Shown one piece after another: positions 1 through 8,926 of a stretch of DNA of 64,000 bases; position 1 is the stretch's first letter, and each line of letters starts with the position of its first letter. Below the pieces are notes generated by a model. That model was given only the letters and a program-made list of their open reading frames with translations. It was not told where the DNA came from and ran no database searches. Source of the DNA: Caballeronia sp. dw_276 (GTDB lineage: Bacteria; Pseudomonadota; Gammaproteobacteria; Burkholderiales; Burkholderiaceae); assembly GCF_018449635.1 (NCBI RefSeq), contig NZ_JAAVUV010000005.1, forward strand, positions 434,001 to 498,000, given 5' to 3'. A program made the translations under genes and the position numbers.

Positions 1-107
1 TCCGTATAAGCCATGCGGTGCAGGCCCGCCGGGCTGATGCATTGCACATGGCGTTGCCGCGGAGCGGGAACGGGAGAAGGCGCAGCTTCGACGATAGTCG
101 CGGACAT
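1..107 (-). CDS. Partial CDS: N-terminus of a probable alpha/beta hydrolase
   Basis: Only the first 35 codons are in the window; the gene runs off the left edge. The ATG at 107 is preceded by a clear GAAGGAAA ribosome binding site. The readable protein starts MSATIVEAAP, has a short Pro/Ala-rich leader, then a segment HVQCISPAGLHRMAY that resembles the first beta strands of an alpha/beta hydrolase. No catalytic residue is visible in this fragment, so the family call is tentative. It lies downstream of scoAB on the same strand but is separated from it by a terminator and about 180 bp, so it is probably its own transcription unit. Confidence 0.5.
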   Translation of the reverse strand, partial: MSATIVEAAPSPVPAPRQRHVQCISPAGLHRMAYT

Positions 108-284
108 AAAATTTCCTTCGCGCGCAATGGCGCTGCTGCATGACGAATAAATCAATCGAAAACGATTGTAAACGCTTTGCGCGGCGCACTTCTTCGTCAA
201 TCGCAACGTTAGCCATCTGGTCTATGCGCGGCCGCATCAAATCAACAGAAAGTCACAAATAACATCACTACAAGCGCGCGATCC

Positions 285-326
285 AAACAAAAAGGGCTGC
301 ACCAACGCAAGGTTGGAACAGCCCTT
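285..326 (-). terminator. Rho-independent terminator of scoAB
   Basis: An 8-bp stem (AAGGGCTG at 292-299 pairing with CAGCCCTT at 319-326) is followed, reading on the minus strand, by TTTTTGTTT. It sits 34 bp beyond the scoB stop codon. Confidence 0.75.
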
Positions 327-359
327 CTCGAACGGCGAACCACGCCAGTGCCGAAGATC

Positions 360-1001
360 TTACTTGACGCCACTCACATCAAGCGGCGCGCCGGTTTTCT
401 GCTGAATCTCTTCCACGCTGACGCCCGGAGCAAGCTCGACCAGCTTGAGGCCTGCATCTGTTACGTCGATCACGCCGAGATCCGTAATGATCCGGTCGAC
501 CACGCCCTTGCCCGTTAATGGCAGCGTGCACTCTTCAAGAATCTTGTGCTGGTCGCCCTTCGCAACGTGTTCCATCAGCACAATCACGCGCTTCACGCCC
601 GCTACCAGGTCCATGGCGCCACCCATGCCCTTGATCATCTTGCCGGGGATCATCCAGTTGGCGAGGTCGCCGTTCTTGCCGATCTGCATGGCGCCGAGGA
701 TGGCCAGGTTCACGTGGCCGCCGCGGATCATCGCGAACGAATCCGCCGACGAAAATATCGACGATCCCGGCAACGTAGTCACCGTTTGCTTGCCGGCATT
801 GATCAGATCGGCATCGACTTCTTCTTCAGTCGGCGACGGCCCGATGCCCAGCAAACCATTTTCCGATTGCAGCCACACTTCCATGCCCGAGGGCACGTGG
901 TTCGCGACCAGTGTAGGCAGCCCAATCCCAAGATTCACATAAAACCCGTCCTGCAATTCTTTGCCCGCCCGCGCGGCCATCTGGTTCCGGTCCCATGCCA
1001 T
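360..1001 (-). CDS. scoB: 3-oxoacid CoA-transferase, subunit B
   Basis: This is the beta subunit of a two-subunit succinyl-CoA:3-ketoacid (acetoacetate) CoA-transferase, which moves CoA from succinyl-CoA to acetoacetate in ketone-body and short-chain acid use. The 213-residue protein carries the SENGLLG motif (residues 46-52); Glu47 is the expected glutamyl-CoA catalytic residue. The frame stays open far upstream, but the ATG at 1001 is 2 bp after the scoA stop and gives the family-typical N-terminus [11 protein letters not shown]. It is cotranscribed with scoA and ends just before a terminator. AtoA-type subunits are similar, so the exact acyl preference is inferred. Confidence 0.95.
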   Translation of the reverse strand: MAWDRNQMAARAGKELQDGFYVNLGIGLPTLVANHVPSGMEVWLQSENGLLGIGPSPTEEEVDADLINAGKQTVTTLPGSSIFSSADSFAMIRGGHVNLAILGAMQIGKNGDLANWMIPGKMIKGMGGAMDLVAGVKRVIVLMEHVAKGDQHKILEECTLPLTGKGVVDRIITDLGVIDVTDAGLKLVELAPGVSVEEIQQKTGAPLDVSGVK

Positions 1002-1003
1002 GA

Positions 1004-1708
1004 TCAGTCTCCTTTTGCGCGCACGACGCGTTGTTCGATGCGTTTTTCCGGATGCGCGTTCAGCACGATACGCTGTACGAAAATGCCCGGCGTATGGATT
1101 GCGTCGGGATCGAGCTCGCCGACTTCCACGATTTCTTCCACTTCGGCGACCGTGATCTTGCCGGCCATTGCGCACATCGGGTTGAAGTTGCGAGCCGTGC
1201 GGCGATAGATCAGGTTGCCGGATTTATCGGCTTTCCATGCCTTGACCAGCGCGACGTCTGCCGTCAGCGACGGTTCGAGCACGTAGAAGTTGTCGCCGAA
1301 TTTGCGTGTTTCCTTGCCTTCCGCGATGACCGTGCCATAACCCGTATTCGTGAAAAACGCCGGGATGCCCGAACCGCCTGCGCGCAGCTTTTCGGCCAGC
1401 GTGCCTTGCGGCGTGAATTCGAGTTCGAGTTCGCCCGCCAGATATTGGCGCTCGAATTCCTTGTTTTCGCCCACGTACGACGAAATCATTTTTTTGACTT
1501 GACGGGTTTCGAGCAGCAGGCCGAGGCCAAAGCCGTCGACGCCCGCGTTATTGCTGATGCAGGTGATTCCCTGAACGCCCGTGTCGCGCAATGCCGCGAT
1601 CAGCGCTTCGGGAATGCCGCACAGACCGAAACCGCCGACGGCAAACGTCTGTCCGTCCTTTACGATGTCTTCGAGCGCCTCTTTCGCGCCGGGATAGACC
1701 TTGTTCAT
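1004..1708 (-). CDS. scoA: 3-oxoacid CoA-transferase, subunit A
   Basis: Alpha subunit of the succinyl-CoA:3-ketoacid CoA-transferase, 234 residues, the usual length. The glycine-rich motif GGFGLCGIP (residues 25-33) is the family CoA-transferase signature for subunit A. The ATG at 1708 is preceded by AGGAAGGG, a strong ribosome binding site. scoB follows 2 bp after the stop, so the two subunits are made together. The gene diverges from a PAS-LuxR regulator that starts 191 bp away, which makes that regulator the first candidate for control of scoAB. Cytoplasmic enzyme; the acetoacetate role is family knowledge, not tested here. Confidence 0.95.
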   Translation of the reverse strand: MNKVYPGAKEALEDIVKDGQTFAVGGFGLCGIPEALIAALRDTGVQGITCISNNAGVDGFGLGLLLETRQVKKMISSYVGENKEFERQYLAGELELEFTPQGTLAEKLRAGGSGIPAFFTNTGYGTVIAEGKETRKFGDNFYVLEPSLTADVALVKAWKADKSGNLIYRRTARNFNPMCAMAGKITVAEVEEIVEVGELDPDAIHTPGIFVQRIVLNAHPEKRIEQRVVRAKGD

Positions 1709-1899
1709 TTGTCCCTTCCTGATCTGGATGAAATCTGATTATTCGAGTCGCGCGCCGTTTATTTATGCGGCGATAACGACTTTCTGACCTGCCGAAAGAG
1801 TACGACGATGCATCGATCCGGCACAATACGCAAAAATACATAAGTAATCGCCGTAGTGCGCGGTGATGCAAACGTCAAACGCCCGTCGTCCGAGCCAAA
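1709..1899. promoter_or_regulatory. Divergent promoter region, scoAB / PAS-LuxR regulator
   Basis: This 191-bp gap must hold the promoters of both divergent genes. It contains a 5-10-5 inverted repeat (CGCCG at 1753-1757 with CGGCG at 1768-1772) enclosing an AT-rich core, and an AT-rich stretch around 1831-1850 with the partial palindrome TACATAAGTA. No convincing -35/-10 pair was found, so these are candidate sites only. Confidence 0.4.
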
Positions 1900-2445
1900 A
1901 TGCCTCAACTGGATTACCAAACTGCGTTTCATCTTGCGCCAGTCGGGCTGGTGTTGTCACGGGAACGGATCATTGAAGACTGCAACGCGCAGCTTTGTGC
2001 AATTTTCGGCGTGAAGCCGGAAGCGTTGATCGGGCGATCGTTCCAGGTGCTGTATCCATCGCCGGTCGAGTTTGAACGGATCGGCGCGCGCATTTCCGCG
2101 TTGATGCAACGTCAGGGCAGCTACGCCGACGACCGCATCATGAAACGCGCGAACGGGGAATTGTTCTGGTGCCACGTGACCGGACGGTCGCTGGATCTGA
2201 GTGCGCCGCATGCCGCGGGCGTCTGGACATTCGAAGACCTGAGCGCGACGCGCCGGGTCGCGATAGAACTGACGCCGCGCGAGCGCGAGATCGCGGCGCA
2301 ACTCGTGACCGGCAAGACCAGCAAGCAGATCGGACGCGCGCTGGACATCAGCCCGCGGACCGTGGACGTCTATCGCTCGAAACTCATGCGTAAATACGAT
2401 ACAGGCAACGCGACCGAACTGCTCCAGCGGCTCTTGGGCGACTGA
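1900..2445 (+). CDS. PAS domain / LuxR-type HTH transcriptional regulator
   Basis: A 181-residue one-piece sensor-regulator. Residues about 5-115 form a PAS domain (pattern AFHLAPVGLVLS, then NAQLCAIFG and RANGELFW). Residues 124-181 are a LuxR/FixJ-type DNA-binding domain with LTPREREIAAQLVTGKT and the recognition helix region SPRTVDVYRSKLMRKY. There is no receiver domain and no membrane segment, so it should sense a cytoplasmic ligand or cofactor directly. It is transcribed away from scoAB and probably regulates it. What the PAS domain binds cannot be told from sequence. The start at 1900 gives a complete PAS fold; no upstream alternative is better. Confidence 0.85.
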   Translation: MPQLDYQTAFHLAPVGLVLSRERIIEDCNAQLCAIFGVKPEALIGRSFQVLYPSPVEFERIGARISALMQRQGSYADDRIMKRANGELFWCHVTGRSLDLSAPHAAGVWTFEDLSATRRVAIELTPREREIAAQLVTGKTSKQIGRALDISPRTVDVYRSKLMRKYDTGNATELLQRLLGD

Positions 2446-2907
2446 TCACTTGTGTGGCGCCGCCGTTTCGATGGCATTGCGCAGCAGCTCAGGAATGGGC
2501 ACCGACTTCGCCGCAGCGTAGTCGACCCACACGCATTTCGCCGTGCCGCGCGCGTAAAGGGTGGCGGGGTCATCGGCGCGATACAGCTCGAAACGCGTAT
2601 CGAAACTGCTGCGCCCCGGCGCGCCGACAAACATGCTGCCGATTACATCGCCGGGATAGTGGAGTTGCCGCAGAAACTCCATCGATGCATTGACTACCAC
2701 CGGCCCCTGCCCTTTGGCGTTGGCTCCGGCAATGTCCAACTGGCGAAACCACGTGATCCGCACTTCTTCCATGAAGCGGAAATAGACCGTGTTGTTGACG
2801 TGACCGAACGCGTCCATGTCGCCCCATCGGATAGGCATGGACAAGTCGATCACACGATGAAAACCGCCCTGCGCCGCATCCGACGCCTGTTCGAAGACCT
2901 GGCTCAT
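2446..2907 (-). CDS. Acyl-CoA thioesterase, 4HBT/hotdog family
   Basis: A 153-residue single-hotdog thioesterase that should hydrolyse acyl-CoA thioesters. The hallmark GDMDAFGHVNN covers residues 29-39, with Asp32 in the catalytic position of 4-hydroxybenzoyl-CoA/YbgC-type enzymes. The open frame continues upstream, but the ATG at 2907 overlaps the stop of the upstream SDR gene as ATGA and gives the right family length. The overlap implies translational coupling with the SDR. Natural substrate unknown; the neighbouring SDR and ETF-quinone oxidoreductase suggest fatty-acid or branched-chain acyl-CoA metabolism. Confidence 0.85.
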   Translation of the reverse strand: MSQVFEQASDAAQGGFHRVIDLSMPIRWGDMDAFGHVNNTVYFRFMEEVRITWFRQLDIAGANAKGQGPVVVNASMEFLRQLHYPGDVIGSMFVGAPGRSSFDTRFELYRADDPATLYARGTAKCVWVDYAAAKSVPIPELLRNAIETAAPHK

Positions 2908-3677
2908 AAGCCAAACCCGTCGTCGGCGGCAATCACCGAGCCGTTGATGAACTGCGATTCGTCGGCGGCCAGCAGCAGCAACAAGCCATCCAGATCTTCG
3001 GGCGTTCCCACTCGGCGGCGCGGCAGGATGGACAACAGTTTTTGCCCCGCTTCGCTCTTCCAGTGATGATGGTTCAATTCGGTATCGATGTAGCCGGGGC
3101 AGATTGCGTTCACATTGATGCCATGACGGCCCCATTCCTGCGCCATTGCTTTCGTCATATGTACGACGGCCGCCTTGCTCATGGAATAGACGCCGATCTG
3201 AGGCAATGTCTTCAGCCCCGCCATGGACGCAATATTGATGATCCGGTAACCCGGCTTCGCGGTGCCGTTGCCCCGCATGATCATCCGCTTGGCCACTTCC
3301 TGGGCGACGAAAAATGCGCCGCGCGTGTTGGTATCGAAGACGAAATCGAAATCCGACGGCGTCACGTCCGTCAATTTCTGCTGCGTCGATACGCCGGAGT
3401 TGTTCACCAAGATATCGATGGTGCCCGCTTCTGTCTCCGCGTGTGCCACGGCCGACTTGATGCTTTGGTAGTCGGTGACGTCGAGCGATACGACGTGCGC
3501 CGCGCCGCCCGACGCCTCGATTTCGGCACGCAGTTCCTTGAGGCGCTCAGTGCGCCGGCTAGCCAGCACGACCCGTGCGCCCGCCTGCGACAACACTTGC
3601 GCGAAGCGCTTGCCCAGTCCGCTGGAAGCGCCTGTGACGAGCGCGCATTTGCCTTCCAGATTGATCGAACGGCCCAT
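2904..3677 (-). CDS. Short-chain dehydrogenase/reductase (SDR), FabG-like
   Basis: Classical SDR of 257 residues: cofactor motif TGASSGLG at 15-22, NNSG at 92-95, and the catalytic Ser151, Tyr164, Lys168 set with the sequence SMAG and YSMSK. The start at 3677 is set by the AAGGA ribosome binding site just upstream and by the N-terminus reaching the Rossmann strand; the frame runs further up without a better site. First gene of a two-gene unit with the thioesterase, divergent from ETF-QO. Probably acts on a hydroxyacyl or oxoacyl substrate using NAD(P)H, but the substrate is not readable from sequence. Confidence 0.88.
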   Translation of the reverse strand: MGRSINLEGKCALVTGASSGLGKRFAQVLSQAGARVVLASRRTERLKELRAEIEASGGAAHVVSLDVTDYQSIKSAVAHAETEAGTIDILVNNSGVSTQQKLTDVTPSDFDFVFDTNTRGAFFVAQEVAKRMIMRGNGTAKPGYRIINIASMAGLKTLPQIGVYSMSKAAVVHMTKAMAQEWGRHGINVNAICPGYIDTELNHHHWKSEAGQKLLSILPRRRVGTPEDLDGLLLLLAADESQFINGSVIAADDGFGL

Positions 3678-3810
3678 TGTTTTTCCTTGGTTGAAAGCGA
3701 TTGAGTTGCCCGGGTCAGCCTGTCTTGCGCTGACGGCAGCGCTTACCCGCCCGGGGTCTGCGTCGAATCTGCGCCAGGATTCAGCCAGCCGATATGCTAT
3801 CGTGAAATAA

Positions 3811-3900
3811 TACGGTCGTACTAATCTCCGGAACGTTAGTTGCACCATACCTATCGTTCCCTGACAATACGCGATCCCCAAAAAAGCATTCTAACGTTAG
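3811..3900. promoter_or_regulatory. Palindromic candidate operators between SDR and ETF-QO
   Basis: The 236-bp divergent region holds a TetR-like inverted repeat TACGGTCGTA (3811-3820), a GAACGTTAGT element (3831-3840), and a perfect palindrome CTAACGTTAG (3891-3900). The last ends only 13 bp before the ETF-QO start codon and shares ACGTTAG with the second element 60 bp away. The arrangement fits a repressor that controls both divergent units, but no regulator gene is adjacent. Confidence 0.45.
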
Positions 3901-3913
3901 ACAGGAGCATTGG

Positions 3914-5587
3914 ATGACCCCGGCGAGTCTCATCGAGCAGTACGGTCCCCGTGAGTCCATGGAGTACGACGTCGTGATCGTAGGCGGCGGCCCTGCGGGA
4001 CTTTCTGCGGCCATCCGGCTGAAACAGCTCGCGCAGGAGAAAGGCGTCGAACTGGGCGTATGCGTGCTGGAGAAAGGCTCCGAGATCGGTGCGCACATCC
4101 TTTCAGGCGCCGTCATGGACCCTCGCGCGCTGAATGAACTGCTGCCCGACTGGAAGACGCAAGGCGCGCCGCTCGACGTGGAAGTGACCGAAGACCGGTT
4201 TTTGTTTTTATCGAAGGACAGCGCGAAGCAGGTGCCCAACTGGCTTTTGCCGGACAACTTCAAGAACCACGGTAATTACGTCATTTCGCTTGCCAATGTT
4301 ACGCGCTGGCTCGGCCAGCAAGCGGAATCGCTCGGCGTCGAGATCTTCCCGGGCTTTCCAGCCGCCGAAGTGCTCTACACCGAAGACGGCGCGGTTCGCG
4401 GCGTGGCGACCGGCAACATGGGCGTGGGCAAGGACGGCGAGCCGACGGGAAACTTCCAGCTCGGCATGGAATTGCACGCCAAGTACACGCTCTTTTGCGA
4501 AGGCGCGCGCGGCAATCTCGGCCGCCAGTTGATGGACAAATTCAAACTCGGCCGCGACGCCGATCCGCAGGTCTACGGCCTCGGTATCAAGGAACTCTGG
4601 ACAATCGATCCTGCCAAGCACAAGCCGGGTCTTGTAATCCACACCGCCGGCTGGCCGCTCGAAACCGATACGTACGGCGGCTCGTTCCTCTACCACATGG
4701 ACAATAACCAGGTGATGGTCGGGTTTGTCGTCGGCCTCGGCTATTCGAATCCGTATCTCTCGCCGTTCGAAGAATTCCAGCGCTACAAGACCCATCCGGC
4801 GATCCGCACGTTCCTGGAAGGCGGCAAGCGCGTGTCGTACGGCGCGCGCGCAATCGCTGCCGGCGGTCTCATGTCCCTGCCAAAGCTGGTGTTCAAGGGC
4901 GGCGCGCTGGTCGGCGACGATGCCGGATTCCTGAACGCATCGCGGATCAAGGGCAGCCACGCCGCGATCAAGTCCGGCAAGATGGCCGCCGAGGCGGCCT
5001 TCGACGCGGTGCAAGCCGGCCGTCAAGCCGACGAACTCACCGCGTATCCCGAATCCTTCGATAATTCGTGGCTCAAGACCGAGCTTTATCGCGCGCGCAA
5101 CTTCAAGCAGTGGATGAGCAAGGGCCTGTATCTGGGCACGTTCATGGTCGGACTCGAACAGAAGCTGCTCGGCGGCAATGTGCCGTGGACGCTGCATCAT
5201 CAACACGCCGATAACGAAACGCTCAAGCCCGCATCGCAATGCAAGCCGATCGTTTATCCGAAGCCGGACGGCAAGCTGACGTTCGACCGGCTGACGTCGG
5301 TGTTTATATCGAACACGAATCACGATGAAGGTCAGCCGCCGCATTTGACGCTGAAGGACGCATCGGTTCCTGTCGATGTGAATCTGCGCACCTATGCCGG
5401 ACCGGAAGGTCGATATTGTCCGGCGCAGGTGTACGAGTTCGTGAAAAACGACGACGGCAGCGAACGCCTGCAGATCAACGCGCAAAACTGCGTTCATTGC
5501 AAGACGTGCGATATCAAGGACCCGACGCAGAACATCGTGTGGGTTCCGCCTGAAGGCGGCGGCGGTCCGAATTATCCGAACATGTGA
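3914..5587 (+). CDS. etfD: Electron transfer flavoprotein-ubiquinone oxidoreductase (ETF-QO)
   Basis: A 557-residue inner-membrane-associated flavoprotein that passes electrons from reduced ETF (from acyl-CoA and amino-acid dehydrogenases) to ubiquinone. The N-terminal FAD-binding motif GGGPAG is at 24-29. The C-terminal 4Fe-4S site has Cys526, Cys529 and Cys532 in CVHCKTC, plus Cys502 in RYCPAQ, so the cluster set is complete. Length matches the family. An AGGAG ribosome binding site lies 7 bp before the ATG at 3914. The divergent SDR/thioesterase genes fit a beta-oxidation-related role. Transcription ends at a strong hairpin shared with aroC. Confidence 0.96.
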   Translation: MTPASLIEQYGPRESMEYDVVIVGGGPAGLSAAIRLKQLAQEKGVELGVCVLEKGSEIGAHILSGAVMDPRALNELLPDWKTQGAPLDVEVTEDRFLFLSKDSAKQVPNWLLPDNFKNHGNYVISLANVTRWLGQQAESLGVEIFPGFPAAEVLYTEDGAVRGVATGNMGVGKDGEPTGNFQLGMELHAKYTLFCEGARGNLGRQLMDKFKLGRDADPQVYGLGIKELWTIDPAKHKPGLVIHTAGWPLETDTYGGSFLYHMDNNQVMVGFVVGLGYSNPYLSPFEEFQRYKTHPAIRTFLEGGKRVSYGARAIAAGGLMSLPKLVFKGGALVGDDAGFLNASRIKGSHAAIKSGKMAAEAAFDAVQAGRQADELTAYPESFDNSWLKTELYRARNFKQWMSKGLYLGTFMVGLEQKLLGGNVPWTLHHQHADNETLKPASQCKPIVYPKPDGKLTFDRLTSVFISNTNHDEGQPPHLTLKDASVPVDVNLRTYAGPEGRYCPAQVYEFVKNDDGSERLQINAQNCVHCKTCDIKDPTQNIVWVPPEGGGGPNYPNM

Positions 5588-5617
5588 TTGTTCGGCTGGG
5601 TTGCAGGCGTAAAAAAA

Positions 5618-5642
5618 CGCCGGTTCCTTGTGAGAACCGGCG
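5618..5642. terminator. Bidirectional terminator between ETF-QO and aroC
   Basis: A 9-bp stem CGCCGGTTC (5618-5626) / GAACCGGCG (5634-5642) is flanked by a run of seven A on the left and ATTTTTTATTT on the right, so it can stop transcription from both converging genes. Confidence 0.9.
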
Positions 5643-5647
5643 ATTTT

Positions 5648-6751
5648 TTATTTGGGGATGTGTGCGGCGATGTGAGGCGTCGTGGTTTCAACGTCGCCGT
5701 TTTGTGCGCGATGTCTTAGCGCGTGATCGATCAGGACCAGCGCGAGCAGCGCTTCGGCAATAGGCGTCGCGCGAATGCCCACGCACGGATCATGGCGTCC
5801 GAACGTTTCGACGGTGGCTGCGTGACCGGCTTTATCGATCGATTCGCGCGGCGTGCGGATGCTCGACGTCGGCTTAATGGCGATCGAGACCGTGATGTCC
5901 TGCCCGCTGGAGATGCCGCCCAGCACACCGCCCGCGTTGTTCGCGGCGAAACCTTCGGGCGTCATTTCGTCGCCGTGAACGCTGCCGCGTTGCGCGACAC
6001 TCGCGAAACCCGCGCCGATTTCCACGCCTTTAACGGCATTGATGCCCATCATCGCTTTGGCGATATCGGCGTCGAGCCGGTCGTACAGGGGCTCGCCGAG
6101 ACCTGCCGTCACGCCCGTCGCAATCACACCGATGCGCGCGCCAATGGAGTCCCCGTCTTTTCGCAGCGCGTCCATGTATTCCTCGAGACGCGGCACGATC
6201 TCGGCATTCGGCGCGAAGAACGGGTTTTCGCGCACGTGCTCCCATGCAACGAACGGAATCGGGATCTCGCCGAGCGCGCTCATGAAGCCATGCGTTTCAA
6301 TGCCGAATTTTTCACGCAGCCACTTCTTCGCAACCGCGCCTGCCGCAACGGTCGGCGCTGTCAGGCGCGCCGACGACCGGCCGCCGCCTCGATAATCGCG
6401 AATCCCGTACTTCTGCCAGTATGTGTAGTCAGCGTGCCCGGGGCGAAACGTCTCTGCGATATTGCCGTAATCCTTGCTGCGCTGATCGGTATTGCGGATC
6501 AGCAAGGCGATGGGCGTGCCGGTCGTCTTGCCTTCGAACACGCCCGAAAGAATCTCGACCTGGTCGGCTTCCTGCCGCTGCGTCACATGTCGCGACGTAC
6601 CGGGTTTGCGCCGGTCGAGCTCGATCTGGATATCGGCTTCGGTCAGCGCCATGCCCGGCGGGCAGCCGTCGATCACGCAGCCGATCGCAGGACCATGCGA
6701 CTCGCCGAAATTCGTGACGGTGAAAAGCGTGCCGAGTGTGTTGCCGGACAT
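5648..6751 (-). CDS. aroC: Chorismate synthase
   Basis: Last step of the shikimate pathway: converts 5-enolpyruvylshikimate-3-phosphate to chorismate using reduced FMN. The 367-residue product has the family N-terminus [20 protein letters not shown], with the GESHG signature, and the usual length. The frame is open for another 54 codons upstream, but only the ATG at 6751 gives the conserved start. Soluble cytoplasmic enzyme. It is 82 bp downstream of the MFS-acyltransferase gene on the same strand and may be read together with it. It ends 6 bp from the shared terminator hairpin. Confidence 0.97.
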   Translation of the reverse strand: MSGNTLGTLFTVTNFGESHGPAIGCVIDGCPPGMALTEADIQIELDRRKPGTSRHVTQRQEADQVEILSGVFEGKTTGTPIALLIRNTDQRSKDYGNIAETFRPGHADYTYWQKYGIRDYRGGGRSSARLTAPTVAAGAVAKKWLREKFGIETHGFMSALGEIPIPFVAWEHVRENPFFAPNAEIVPRLEEYMDALRKDGDSIGARIGVIATGVTAGLGEPLYDRLDADIAKAMMGINAVKGVEIGAGFASVAQRGSVHGDEMTPEGFAANNAGGVLGGISSGQDITVSIAIKPTSSIRTPRESIDKAGHAATVETFGRHDPCVGIRATPIAEALLALVLIDHALRHRAQNGDVETTTPHIAAHIPK

Positions 6752-6833
6752 GAGCGTCGTCCTGAAAAGATCGAAAGAGCCGATATTATGCCAGCCGGCG
6801 CCCTTACAGCCTTGTTCCGCGGCTGTTCTGCGC

Positions 6834-8768
6834 CTATTTGCGGGCGCCGCGGAGGGTCGCGACGAGCTGCTGAAGGTGTTCGGGGGTGGCATCGACGGGA
6901 TCGATCGGCTCACCCACTGCCAATGTCAGCCGGCTCATCACGCCGCGCTGGATTGGACGCGGCCAGCGCTGGTCCTCATGGCGCGAAAACACGCTGCCCC
7001 ACAGACCGCGCAGGGCCATCGGTATGACGGGCGCTGAATGTCGCTTCAGAATCTCGCTGATGCCGTGGCGAAACGGGTTCAGTTCCCCCGTTCGCGTCAG
7101 CTTGCCTTCAGGGAAGATGCAGACGAGATCGCCGTCGGCGAGCGCGCGGCCGCAGGCGTCGTAGGCTTTTTCGAGCATGATCGCGTCTTCGTGCGCGGGC
7201 GCGATCGGAATGGCCTTTACATGGCGAAACAGCCAGCCAAGCAGCGGCGAACGGAAAATCCGATGATCCATCACGAAGCGGATCGGGCGCGGACTTTCCG
7301 ACATGATCACGATGGCATCGACAAAACTCACGTGGTTGCACACCAGCACCGCCGCGCCGCGCTCAGGAATTCGCTCGGCGTTGACAAGCCTGATCCGGTA
7401 GAACGTGTGCACGAGAACCCACGCGAGAAAGCGCAGCAGGAATTCGGGTACCAGCGAATAGATGTACGCGGCGACTACGATATTCAGCAGCGCAGTGGTG
7501 AGAAACAGCCCTGGGATGCCCACGCCCGCAGACGTCAAGCCCATGGCCATCAGCGCCGACACGATCATGAAAAACGAATTGAGAATGTTGTTAGCAGCGA
7601 TGATCCGCGCGCGATGCGTCGGCTGACTGCGCGCCTGGATGAGCGCGTAGAGCGGCACGCTATAGAACCCTCCGAACATGGCGAGGAGGAACAGATCGGC
7701 AAGAATGCGCCAGTGCGCGCCGATTTGGAGAAACTCGCCCACGCCCAGCAGATGACCAGCCGGCAAGATAGTGTGGCTGGCGAAAAACAGGTCGATCGCA
7801 AACACGCTGATACCAATCGATCCCAGAGGAACCAGCCCGATCTCGACCCGCCGCTTCGAGAGTTTTTCGCACAAAAGCGAACCCGTGCCAATACCAATCG
7901 AAAACGTACCGAGCAACACGGTGACCACATCGGGATTCGCCGAAAGCACGTCCTTGGCGAAGTTGAAAAACGACGTGAGAAAGGTCGCGCCGACAAACCA
8001 TAGCCACGAAATCCCCAGCAGACTCAGGAAGACAGTCCGGTCGCGGCGTGCGAGCGCGAGGTTGCGCCACGTTTCAGTGAAAGGATTCCAGTTGATCTTC
8101 AACTCGGGTTGAAGCGCAGCAGTGCTTGGCACAAAGCTCGACGCCACGCGCCCGATCAACGCGACTACAAGGCAAGCTCCGGCGAGCAGAACCGCGCCAT
8201 GCTCCATCCAACCCGCCGACGCCCCGCCGATGATCGTGCCAATCAGGATTGCCACGAACGTCCCCATTTCGACGAGCCCGTTACCGCCCACGAGTTCGGA
8301 CGGCTGCAAGTGCTGCGGCAAATACGCGTATTTCACCGGGCCGAAAACAGTCGAATGGACGCCCATCAGGAACGTGCAAAGGTAGAGCAGTGGCGCGCTA
8401 TGAAGGACAAATCCCGCGCCGCCGACCAGCATCACGGCGATCTCGAAGGTCTTAACAAAACGCGTTAGCGTGGCTTTGTCGTATTTGTCGGCGATCTGAC
8501 CCGACGTCGCGGAAAACAACACGAACGGCAAGATGAAAATAGCCGATATCAGGAAGGCAGCGGTTTTCGGATCGACGCCGGAAAAACGCGCGGCCTGAAA
8601 CGTGACGAGCGACGTGAAGCCGACCTTGAAGACGTTGTCGTTGAGTGCGCCGAGGAATTGCGTCCAGAAAAAAGGCGCAAAGCGGCGCTCGCCTAACAGG
8701 CGAAACTGACCCTCTCCGTGCGCGGGCTTTGCAGATTTCCCGGGGGATGATGCAGGCGATTCACTCAT
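6834..8768 (-). CDS. MFS lysophospholipid transporter fused to 1-acylglycerophosphate acyltransferase
   Basis: A 644-residue fusion. Residues about 25-430 are a major-facilitator transporter resembling LplT (hydrophobic helices starting with [19 protein letters not shown]). Residues about 435-644 are a PlsC-type acyltransferase with the HX4D box NHVSFVD (His479, Asp484) and FPEG at 552-555. The likely job is to flip lysophospholipid across the inner membrane and re-acylate it on the inner face. In E. coli LplT is a separate protein from Aas, and Aas also has an acyl-ACP synthetase domain that is absent here, so the acyl donor supply must differ. Start at 8768 gives a complete hydrophilic leader; its ribosome binding site is weak. 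Confidence 0.88.
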   Translation of the reverse strand: MSESPASSPGKSAKPAHGEGQFRLLGERRFAPFFWTQFLGALNDNVFKVGFTSLVTFQAARFSGVDPKTAAFLISAIFILPFVLFSATSGQIADKYDKATLTRFVKTFEIAVMLVGGAGFVLHSAPLLYLCTFLMGVHSTVFGPVKYAYLPQHLQPSELVGGNGLVEMGTFVAILIGTIIGGASAGWMEHGAVLLAGACLVVALIGRVASSFVPSTAALQPELKINWNPFTETWRNLALARRDRTVFLSLLGISWLWFVGATFLTSFFNFAKDVLSANPDVVTVLLGTFSIGIGTGSLLCEKLSKRRVEIGLVPLGSIGISVFAIDLFFASHTILPAGHLLGVGEFLQIGAHWRILADLFLLAMFGGFYSVPLYALIQARSQPTHRARIIAANNILNSFFMIVSALMAMGLTSAGVGIPGLFLTTALLNIVVAAYIYSLVPEFLLRFLAWVLVHTFYRIRLVNAERIPERGAAVLVCNHVSFVDAIVIMSESPRPIRFVMDHRIFRSPLLGWLFRHVKAIPIAPAHEDAIMLEKAYDACGRALADGDLVCIFPEGKLTRTGELNPFRHGISEILKRHSAPVIPMALRGLWGSVFSRHEDQRWPRPIQRGVMSRLTLAVGEPIDPVDATPEHLQQLVATLRGARK

Positions 8769-8842
8769 GGATTATTGGAGTTGGTAGCTGAGAGACGGTG
8801 GCGTCAGGCCTTGCACGACGGCACCTGATTTTTGAGACGAAA

Positions 8843-8873
8843 AAAATGCGCGCCATGGAAGGCGCGCATTTTT
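8843..8873 (-). terminator. Terminator downstream of the CBS-domain gene
   Basis: Perfect inverted repeat AAAATGCGCGCC (8843-8854) / GGCGCGCATTTT (8861-8872) with six A on one side and five T on the other. It lies 54 bp past the CBS gene stop and upstream of the MFS-acyltransferase start, separating the two units. Confidence 0.85.
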
Positions 8874-8926
8874 GCGAGCGTTTGATACGCGTTGTCCGGC
8901 CAATCGCGATTGCGCGTTTGTCAGAA

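Noticed and set aside
4208..5497. A 429-codon minus-strand frame inside ETF-QO
   Set aside because: Antisense shadow of a complete, motif-bearing gene; no ribosome binding site and no recognisable fold.
5723..7027. A 434-codon plus-strand frame opposite aroC and the end of the fusion gene
   Set aside because: Low-complexity Arg/Ala/Asp composition and opposite two clear genes.
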